From the NCBI RefSeq assembly GCF_029761935.1, contig NZ_CP121699.1, positions 124,001-188,000 of the forward strand: a stretch of 64,000 nt of DNA. Reading direction: 5' to 3'. Source of the stretch: Microbacterium testaceum. GTDB taxonomy: Bacteria; Actinomycetota; Actinomycetes; Actinomycetales; Microbacteriaceae. Numbering within the stretch: position 1 is the stretch's first letter; each line of letters begins with the position of its first letter. Position numbers and translations under genes: made by a program. This document shows, in pieces, positions 23,829-30,151 of this stretch. The notes below the pieces were generated by a model. That model did no database searches and was not told the origin of the DNA. It saw nothing but the letters and a program-made list of their open reading frames with translations.

Positions 23829-24746
23829 ATGCCGCGTCCCGCGTCTTCGTCGTCCGAGGTCCGTCCCCCGTTGACCGTGGATCGCGCGGGTGGTGAGCGT
23901 GACGACGAAACCTTGCTGGGCCGCCTCCGCGCGGAGCCGGGCACGCGTGTGCTCGCGATCCGTCGAGACGCCGCGCCCCTCCGCGACGGCCGCCTCGCAC
24001 TCGTGTCGACCACGGAGGTGGACGACGACGTCGTGACCGAGTGGGCATTCCTCGGACACACTCCCGACCGCACCGCGGTCGTTCTGGCGGCGTTGAGCGA
24101 TGGCGCGCCCGACGAGATCGTTCCGGATGCCGAGTGGTCCCCGCTCCGCGCCGCCGGTGGCGACCTGCCCGCCGGCGAAGCCGAACTGCTGACCACCGCC
24201 GTCGCTCTGGCGGGGTGGCTGCGCGATGCCGCTTTCTGCCCGGCGTGCGGCTCGGCGACCGAACTGCGCCACGCCGGCTGGTCGCGCCACTGTCCCGTGT
24301 GCGGGCGCGAGCATTTTCCGCGCACCGACCCCGCAGTCATCGTGCTCGTGACCTCCGCCACCAGTGACGACCGCATCCTGCTCGGTGCCAATTCCGCCTG
24401 GGGCGGGGACCGGTATTCGTGTTTCGCCGGCTTCGCCGAGGCGGGGGAATCGCTCGAAGACGCCGTGTCCCGCGAGGTGGGCGAGGAGGCCGGGGTGCGC
24501 TTGCGCGACATCGCATACCGCGGTTCGCAGGCGTGGCCGTATCCGCGGTCGCTGATGCTCGGCTTCCGCGCGGTGGTCGTGGACGACGCCGAGGCACAGG
24601 CCGACGGCGACGAGATCGTCGAGGTGCGCTGGTTCGACCGTGACGAGATCGGGGCGGCGCTGCGGGGCGAGGGCTCGGCGACGCTTCCGGGGCCGGCGTC
24701 CATCGCCCGGCGGCTCATCGACGACTGGTATCGAGGCGTCGCGTGA
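23829..24746 (+). CDS. nudC: NAD(+) diphosphatase / RNA decapping Nudix hydrolase
   Basis: The product has 305 residues from the ATG at 23829. A zinc ribbon is visible as CPACGSATELRHAG and HCPVCGREHFPRTDPAVI (four Cys, about 138-159). The Nudix box is GFAEAGESLEDAVSREVGEEAG, with the expected REVGEE core. The NudC-specific motif follows it, here GSQAWPYPRS, matching SQPWPFPxS with conservative changes. The enzyme splits NAD(H) into NMN and AMP and removes NAD caps from RNA. Its stop overlaps the GTG of uvrD2 (GTGA, 24743-24746). The nudC-uvrD2 pairing is conserved across Actinobacteria. Confidence 0.92.
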   Translation: MPRPASSSSEVRPPLTVDRAGGERDDETLLGRLRAEPGTRVLAIRRDAAPLRDGRLALVSTTEVDDDVVTEWAFLGHTPDRTAVVLAALSDGAPDEIVPDAEWSPLRAAGGDLPAGEAELLTTAVALAGWLRDAAFCPACGSATELRHAGWSRHCPVCGREHFPRTDPAVIVLVTSATSDDRILLGANSAWGGDRYSCFAGFAEAGESLEDAVSREVGEEAGVRLRDIAYRGSQAWPYPRSLMLGFRAVVVDDAEAQADGDEIVEVRWFDRDEIGAALRGEGSATLPGPASIARRLIDDWYRGVA

Positions 24747-26494
24747 CCTCGCCGCTCGAGGGGCTCGACGAGTACCAGCTCGAGGCCGCCCGCGCGCTGC
24801 GCGGTCCGGTGTGCGTGCTCGCGGGGGCGGGTACCGGTAAGACGCGCGTGATCACGCGTCGCATCGCCCACGGCGTCGACACCGGCGCGTACTCGCCGCA
24901 GCGCGTGATGGCGGTGACCTTCACGGCCAAGGCCGCGGGAGAGATGCGCGGGCGTCTGCGCGCTCTCGGCGTCTCGGGGGTGTCGGCCCGCACGTTCCAC
25001 GCGGCGGCCCTGGCGCAGGTCAACTTCTTCTGGCCGACGCTCGCCGGCGACCAGGCTCCGTCGATCATCGACAACAAGGTCCGCATGCTCGCGCACGCGG
25101 CCGACGGTGTGGGACTCGCTCCCGACACGGCGACCCTTCGCGATGTGGCCTCGGCGATCGAGTGGCGCAAGGTGACCCTGCGGTCGATCGAGCAGTACGC
25201 GGCAGACCGCCCCGACGGCGTCGGCCGCCTCGGTGTGGATCAGGTCGTCGCGCTGCAGCGGGCGTACGAGAAGCTCAAGGACGAGCGTCGTCAGATGGAC
25301 TTCGAGGACGTCCTGCTGACGTGCGCCGGCATGATCGAGGCCGAACCGCGCGTCGCCGCGGCGGTGCGCGAGCAGTACCGGCACTTCACGGTGGATGAGT
25401 ACCAGGACGTCTCCCCGCTGCAGAACCGACTGCTCGAGCTGTGGCTCGGGGATCGTCGCGACCTGTGCGTGGTGGGCGACGCGAGTCAGACGGTCTACTC
25501 CTTCACCGGCGCCGATGCGCGGTACCTGCTCGATTTCGGGCGCACCTACGACGACGCGCGCGTCGTGCGTCTCGAGCGCAACTACCGCTCCACCGCTCCC
25601 GTGCTCGCCGTCGCGAACGACCTCATGCGGGGCCGGGCCGGCGCCCTCGAGCTGAAGGCCGCGAGCGACGACGAGACGCCTACCCCGACGGTCCGCGCCT
25701 TCGACGACGACGAAGACGAGGCCGCCGCCGTGGCCCGCTCGATCCGCGACTCGCTCTCGCGCGGCGTCGATCCGCACGACATCGCCGTGCTGTACCGCTC
25801 GCACGCCCAGTCGGCGGCGCTGCTCTCTGCTCTGGCGAAGGTGGGCGTGGCGGCGTCGGTGCTGGGCGGGCGCAAGTTCTTCGACCTGCCCGAGGTGCGT
25901 CAGGCGCTCATGGCTCTGCGGGCGGCGTCCGTGGCGCCGCTCGAGACGGGCTTCCTTCCGACGGTGCGCGATGTGCTGCGCAGCGTCGGGCTCACCGACG
26001 ACCCACCCGAGGCGGGCGGTGCCCTGCGCGAGGCGTGGGAGGCGCGGGCGGCTCTGCTGCGGCTGGCCGAGGAGGCCCCCGCGGGTACGGATCTGCGCGC
26101 TTTCACCGACGACCTGCAGGCGCGCGCCCGCGATCAGCACGAGCCGACCACTCGCACGGTGACGCTGGCGACGCTGCACGCGGCGAAGGGTCTGGAGTGG
26201 GATCATGTGTACCTCGTGGGAGTCAGCGAAGGGCTCCTGCCGATCTCGTACGCGAAGACGTTCGAGGCGGTCGACGAGGAGCGACGCCTCGCGTACGTGG
26301 GCGTCACGCGGGCCGCGCGGACGTTGTCGGTGAGCTGGGCGCGGGGCCGAGGTCGGGGTGAGCGGTCTCCGTCGCGATTCCTTCGGGAGATCGGCAGTGG
26401 CAGTCTGCGCTCGGCTGATGCAGCGTCCAGGCCCGCCGGAACGAGTCGCCGCGCAGGTGCAACGACCTCGTCGTCCGCCCGATCGGAGCGGTGA
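24743..26494 (+). CDS. uvrD2: UvrD2-like superfamily 1 DNA helicase
   Basis: The 583-residue protein has Walker A LAGAGTGKTRVITRR, TFTAKAAGEMRGRL, VDEYQDVSPLQ, VVGDASQTVYSFTGA, LERNYRSTAPVL, TLHAAKGLEWDHV and YVGVTRAARTLSVSW. It ends soon after the last helicase motif (RSPSRFLREIG) with a 37-residue Ser/Arg/Ala-rich tail and no recognisable HRDC domain. Mycobacterial UvrD2 carries an HRDC region and a zinc-binding Cys motif, so this is a short form. The final 191 bases overlap, on the opposite strand, the 3' end of the cyclodehydratase-like gene. It probably acts in DNA repair as a 3'-5' helicase. Confidence 0.85.
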   Translation: MTSPLEGLDEYQLEAARALRGPVCVLAGAGTGKTRVITRRIAHGVDTGAYSPQRVMAVTFTAKAAGEMRGRLRALGVSGVSARTFHAAALAQVNFFWPTLAGDQAPSIIDNKVRMLAHAADGVGLAPDTATLRDVASAIEWRKVTLRSIEQYAADRPDGVGRLGVDQVVALQRAYEKLKDERRQMDFEDVLLTCAGMIEAEPRVAAAVREQYRHFTVDEYQDVSPLQNRLLELWLGDRRDLCVVGDASQTVYSFTGADARYLLDFGRTYDDARVVRLERNYRSTAPVLAVANDLMRGRAGALELKAASDDETPTPTVRAFDDDEDEAAAVARSIRDSLSRGVDPHDIAVLYRSHAQSAALLSALAKVGVAASVLGGRKFFDLPEVRQALMALRAASVAPLETGFLPTVRDVLRSVGLTDDPPEAGGALREAWEARAALLRLAEEAPAGTDLRAFTDDLQARARDQHEPTTRTVTLATLHAAKGLEWDHVYLVGVSEGLLPISYAKTFEAVDEERRLAYVGVTRAARTLSVSWARGRGRGERSPSRFLREIGSGSLRSADAASRPAGTSRRAGATTSSSARSER

Positions 26495-27152
26495 GCAAGA
26501 ACCGCGCCGCCCGACCGGCCTCGGCGGCGAGGGCCACGTCGACGTCGGGTCGGGGTCTGCCGATCAGTTGGGCGGCCACCGTGGCCCAGCCCGGGTCGTG
26601 GCGGCGCTGATCGGCGTCGAGGCAGGCCAGGCACGCGGTCCGTCCCGGCGCCACGACGGGGCCGATGCGGGCGCCTGACCCGTCGAGGACGAGGGGCACA
26701 TGGGTCACGTCGTCGCGGACGAGCGGCCCCGCCCGTCGCGGGTCGACCCGGTGAGCGGCCAGCAGAACGACCCGCGTTCCGGGGGCGACGTCTTCGGTCG
26801 CCGGTCCTGCCCAGGGAACGACCCGCGTGCGGGCGGGCAATGCCGCCAGCACGGCGTGAGTCGCCCGCGCCGGCAGGTCGTCGTCGACGTGAAGGGCAAG
26901 GGGTGGATGCCGCGTCCTCCGCGCCAACGCCGGCGCGACCGCCGCGAGGAAGGCGTCGGCCTCGCCGTCCCCGGCCCCGTGCACGCGGGCGAGCCCCCGC
27001 ACAGCGGCCGGGCTCGTCCCTTCGGCCAGGGCCGCGACGACGACGTCGACCCACGAGCCGGTGAACGGCGAGACGGCCACCGCGGGGGCGCCGAACTGGA
27101 TGCTCCCGTCGGCGCGCCAGAGCGGGGGAGCGGCGGAATCGAGTCTGATCAT
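26304..27152 (-). CDS. orphan TOMM cyclodehydratase (leader-binding E1-like) protein
   Basis: From the ATG at 27152 the product has 282 residues (11 more from 27185). The hallmark is GARIGPVVAPGRTACLACLD (about 156-175), followed by RHDPGWATVAAQLIG and a late CHC. This CxxC...CxC zinc pattern with a GP(x)VxPGRTxCLxCLD stretch matches the ThiF/E1-like partner proteins of azole-forming (TOMM) cyclodehydratases. The ATP-binding adenylation motifs of true E1 enzymes are not evident. No YcaO protein, precursor peptide or dehydrogenase is nearby, so the function is open. The 3' end overlaps uvrD2 antisense by 191 bases. The start choice is uncertain. Confidence 0.6.
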   Translation of the reverse strand: MIRLDSAAPPLWRADGSIQFGAPAVAVSPFTGSWVDVVVAALAEGTSPAAVRGLARVHGAGDGEADAFLAAVAPALARRTRHPPLALHVDDDLPARATHAVLAALPARTRVVPWAGPATEDVAPGTRVVLLAAHRVDPRRAGPLVRDDVTHVPLVLDGSGARIGPVVAPGRTACLACLDADQRRHDPGWATVAAQLIGRPRPDVDVALAAEAGRAARFLLTAPIGRTTRSLHLRGDSFRRAWTLHQPSADCHCRSPEGIATETAHPDLGPAPSSPTTSARPA

Positions 27153-27214
27153 CGCCCGATCATCGCGTCGCTCGAGATCCCGCATGCCGTTGTCCCCAGG
27201 GCGAAAACGGCGAA

Positions 27215-27252
27215 ACGCCCGTGGGGAGGAACGTCGTCCTCCCCACGGGCGT
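27215..27252 (-). terminator. strong terminator of the metalloprotease gene
   Basis: Arms of 16 bases, 27215-27230 (acgcccgtggggagga) and 27237-27252, are perfectly complementary around a six-base loop. They lie between the metalloprotease stop and the start of the cyclodehydratase-like gene on the same strand. On the minus strand the hairpin is followed by ttcgccg, without a long T-run. Confidence 0.75.
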
Positions 27253-27346
27253 CAGCTCGAAGCCGGCTCGGCGCTCACAACAGCGCCCGGGTCCGCGTCA
27301 CAACGGGTCCGCCGCGCACAACGGCCATCGGCGCCCCGGGCCCGCG

Positions 27347-28855
27347 TCACACCGGGCGCTGGTCTCCCGGAGCCGCTCCATCGTCATCGCCGCCGTCGCG
27401 TCCGGCGTCACCCGCCGCGTCGCCCGCGCTCCCGGCGTCCGGTCTCCCGGCATCCGGGGCTGCAACGCCGGGCGTCCCGGCATCCGGGCTCTTGCTCCCG
27501 GCGTCGCGTCGACCGCCGTCGGCTTCCTCGGCGAGCAGCTGCGCCAATGCGTCGTCCATCGCGTCGGAGGGGGCCGCTTCGCCGCGTGAGGCGGCCGTCA
27601 GGCGCGCGATGAGCGCCGCGGGGTCGTCGATGTCCTCCGACGACGGCATGAGGTCGGGGTAGTCCCATAGCCCGTCGCGACCCTCGACGCCGACCGCGTC
27701 GGTGACGGCGCGCCACATGGCCGCGGCCTCGCGCATGCGGCGCGGGCGCAGTTCGAGGCCGACGAGGGCGCCGAGCGCCTGCTCGGCGGGACCGCCCACC
27801 GCGCGGCGGCGGCGCACGGCCTCGGCGATGCGCCCGGCCGAGGGCAGCCGCGAGGTGGCGTCCTCGGTGACGACGTCGACCCAGCCCTCGATCGTGGCGA
27901 GCAGGTTCTCGAGGCGCGTGAGGGCCGCGGTCTGCTCTTCGGAGCGCTCGGGCAGCAGGGCACCGCTCTCGAGGGCGCCGCGCAGTTCTTCGGGCTGCGT
28001 CGGGTCGAAGCGCGAGGCGAGGTCTTCGAGGGCGGCGGTGTCGACGTGGATGCCGCGGGCGAAGTCGCGCACCTGCGAGATGACGTGCAGGCGCAGCCAC
28101 CGGGCGTGACGGAACAGGCGCGCGTGAGCGAGTTCGCGGGTCGCGAGGTAGAGGGCCAACTGATCCTCGGGGATCTCGAGGTCGCGACCGAAGTCGGCGA
28201 AGTTCTGCGGCAGTATCGCGGCCTCGCCGTCGGGCATGACGGGGATGCCGACGTCTCCGCCGCCGACGACCTCGGTCGACAGGCGACCGACGACTTGACC
28301 GAGCTGGGTGGCGAAGAGCGACCCGCCGACGGTGCGCATGAGGCGACCGGCTCCGGCGATCATGTCCTGCATGTCGTCGGGGGCCTGCTGTCCGAGGGCT
28401 GCGGTGAGGGCGTCGGCGATGCTGGTCGCGACGGGCTCGGCGAGCTCCTGCCAGACGGGCAGGGTCGCGCTCACCCAGGCGCCGCGAGTGACGGCGCGCG
28501 GGGGACGGGGGAGGTCGCTGATCGAGGTGGCCTCGCCCAGCCACAGTGCCGCGAGGGTGAACGCCTGGTCGATGTCGGTGCGCTGACCGCTGGTCACGCC
28601 CAGGCCGTCCTGGTTGGCGATGTGCAGGGCCTGGCGCTCGGCCAGGCTCCAGTCGACGCCCTCGTTGGTGCCGGCGAAGGCGCCCTGCAACTGCGCCATG
28701 ACCGCCTGCAGCATCGCGGGATCGATCTGCATGCCCGACAGCCGCGAGAGCTGTTCGGGGTCGATTCCGCTGACATCGCCTGACATGAGACGGCGCATGA
28801 GTTCTTGGAACTCGTCCTCGGGGCTCCGGTCGCCGCCGGGGTTGTCGTCTGCCAC
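27347..28855 (-). CDS. zinc-dependent metalloprotease (DUF2342/COG5282 zincin family)
   Basis: This 502-residue protein starts at GTG 28855 with the ribosome binding site aaaggcgg. It matches the actinobacterial DUF2342 family (putative dinuclear zinc zincins): the core includes GSLFATQLGQVVGRLSTEVVGGGDVGIPV, LPQNFADFGRDLEIPEDQ, and the region LYLATRELAHARLFRHARWL that replaces a classical HExxH. The last about 60 residues are a low-complexity Asp/Ala/Gly/Pro tail with DAG repeats. Its neighbourhood, divergent from a PDZ/S16 protease and beside uvrD2, matches the Rv3195-Rv3194c-Rv3193c order of Mycobacterium tuberculosis. Substrate unknown. Confidence 0.82.
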   Translation of the reverse strand: MADDNPGGDRSPEDEFQELMRRLMSGDVSGIDPEQLSRLSGMQIDPAMLQAVMAQLQGAFAGTNEGVDWSLAERQALHIANQDGLGVTSGQRTDIDQAFTLAALWLGEATSISDLPRPPRAVTRGAWVSATLPVWQELAEPVATSIADALTAALGQQAPDDMQDMIAGAGRLMRTVGGSLFATQLGQVVGRLSTEVVGGGDVGIPVMPDGEAAILPQNFADFGRDLEIPEDQLALYLATRELAHARLFRHARWLRLHVISQVRDFARGIHVDTAALEDLASRFDPTQPEELRGALESGALLPERSEEQTAALTRLENLLATIEGWVDVVTEDATSRLPSAGRIAEAVRRRRAVGGPAEQALGALVGLELRPRRMREAAAMWRAVTDAVGVEGRDGLWDYPDLMPSSEDIDDPAALIARLTAASRGEAAPSDAMDDALAQLLAEEADGGRRDAGSKSPDAGTPGVAAPDAGRPDAGSAGDAAGDAGRDGGDDDGAAPGDQRPV

Positions 28856-28893
28856 TTCAGCCGCCTTTCAGCCAGGTCTGGGGGAACGAGTCC

Positions 28894-28900
28894 TACGCTA
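28894..28900. promoter_or_regulatory. overlapping divergent -10 elements (TACGCTA)
   Basis: The heptamer TACGCTA reads as TACGCT on the plus strand (28894-28899, toward the PDZ/S16 gene) and as TAGCGT on the minus strand (28900-28895, toward the metalloprotease gene). Both fit TANNNT, and the two genes are divergent with starts 45 bases (minus) and 83 bases (plus) away. This looks like a symmetrical bidirectional promoter. Confidence 0.5.
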
Positions 28901-28981
28901 GTCGCACGCTTCCCCGCATCTGTCGGCCCGGCCTCTCGCCGCTTACGCCGCGCGCGAACGACCCGGCAAAGGATTGAGACC

Positions 28982-30103
28982 GTGACCCTGTTCGATGAGA
29001 ACGTCTCCGTCGTGCCCGCCCCTCGACAGCGGTGGAGGCGCGGCACCGTCGTCGGCGTCTGGTCGCTCACGATCGCCGTGATCGTGCTGTTCGTGATGAC
29101 GTTCCTACCCTCGGCGTACGTCATCCAGCAGCCCGGCCCCGTCTACAACACGCTCGGGACCACCGCGTCGGCCGACGGCCAGCAGGTGCCCCTGATCACT
29201 GTGCCCGACGAGAAGGACTCCACGAGTACCGGTCAGCTCGACCTGCTGACCGTCCAGGTGAGCGGCAACCGCGAGCACACTCCGTCGTGGATCGAGTTGG
29301 CCTCGGCCTGGTTCGACAGCTCGCGCGCCGTCGTCCCGATCGACCGCATCTTCCCCGCGGGGCAGAGCACCGAGCAGCGCAACACCGAGAACGCCGCCCT
29401 CATGACCGACTCGCAGCTCGAGGCGAGCGCCGCGGCCCTCCGGCAGCTCGGGTACGACGTCCCGCAGCAGATCGCGGTCGGCGCGATCGACGACTCCGGG
29501 GCCGCGAAGGGCCTGCTGCAGCAGGATGACGTCATCACCTCCGTCGACGGGGCGGCGGTTTCGAACATCGACGACGTTCGCGCCGCCGTGCAGAAGGCCG
29601 CCGGAGCCCCGGTCACCGTCGGGTACGAGCGCGATGGCACGGCATCCACCGTCCAGGTCACGCCCCGGCAGACCGATGTGAACGGTCAGACGCAGTACCT
29701 GTTGGGCGTCGGGCTGATGATGACGTTCGACCTCCCCGTCGACGTGAAGATCCAGCTGAACGACGTGGGCGGCCCGAGCGCCGGCATGATGTTCGCCCTC
29801 GGCATCATCGACAAGATGTCGCCCGGCGACCTGACCGGTGGCCAGCACATCGCCGGCACCGGCACGATCGACGCCGACGGCAATGTGGGCCCGATCGGCG
29901 GCATCCGTCAGAAGCTCTACGGAGCTCGGGATGCCGGGGCCACCTGGTTCCTCGCCCCTGAGGCGAACTGCAACGAGGTCGTGGGGCACGTGCCCGACGG
30001 CATCCGGGTGTTCTCGACGTCGACGCTGAAGCAGTCGCTCACCGTGCTCGAGACCATCCGCGACGGGGGCGATCTCGACGCCCTGCCGACGTGTACTTCG
30101 TGA
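28982..30103 (+). CDS. YlbL-type PDZ/Lon-like (S16) membrane serine protease
   Basis: From the GTG at 28982 (site aaagga nearby) the product has 373 residues. One N-terminal membrane helix (about 24-46, VWSLTIAVIVLFVMTFL) is followed by an extracellular region. A PDZ domain spans about 165-235 (GLLQQDDVITSVDGAAV). A Lon-type S16 proteolytic domain completes it, with catalytic Ser in GGPSAGMMFAL and Lys in IGGIRQKLYGARDAGA, completing a Ser-Lys dyad. Family members degrade membrane or secreted proteins. It stands upstream of UPF0182 in the same direction, an order conserved in Actinobacteria. Confidence 0.88.
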   Translation: MTLFDENVSVVPAPRQRWRRGTVVGVWSLTIAVIVLFVMTFLPSAYVIQQPGPVYNTLGTTASADGQQVPLITVPDEKDSTSTGQLDLLTVQVSGNREHTPSWIELASAWFDSSRAVVPIDRIFPAGQSTEQRNTENAALMTDSQLEASAAALRQLGYDVPQQIAVGAIDDSGAAKGLLQQDDVITSVDGAAVSNIDDVRAAVQKAAGAPVTVGYERDGTASTVQVTPRQTDVNGQTQYLLGVGLMMTFDLPVDVKIQLNDVGGPSAGMMFALGIIDKMSPGDLTGGQHIAGTGTIDADGNVGPIGGIRQKLYGARDAGATWFLAPEANCNEVVGHVPDGIRVFSTSTLKQSLTVLETIRDGGDLDALPTCTS

Positions 30104-30139
30104 TCGTCCTTTCACGGCGAACCCCAGGCGGGGCGCGCC

Positions 30140-30145
30140 TAGGAT
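30140..30145 (+). promoter_or_regulatory. leaderless -10 element of the UPF0182 gene
   Basis: TAGGAT is followed by ggacgg and the GTG at 30152, with six-base spacing. It lies 37 bases after the protease stop, so UPF0182 probably has its own start site. Confidence 0.55.
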
Positions 30146-30151
30146 GGACGG

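Noticed and set aside
22652..26206. 1184-codon minus-strand open frame
   Set aside because: It runs antisense to nudC and uvrD2 and through a different frame of the phosphotransferase-fold gene, all of which have clear motifs. Its translation is Arg/Ala-rich without any family signature.
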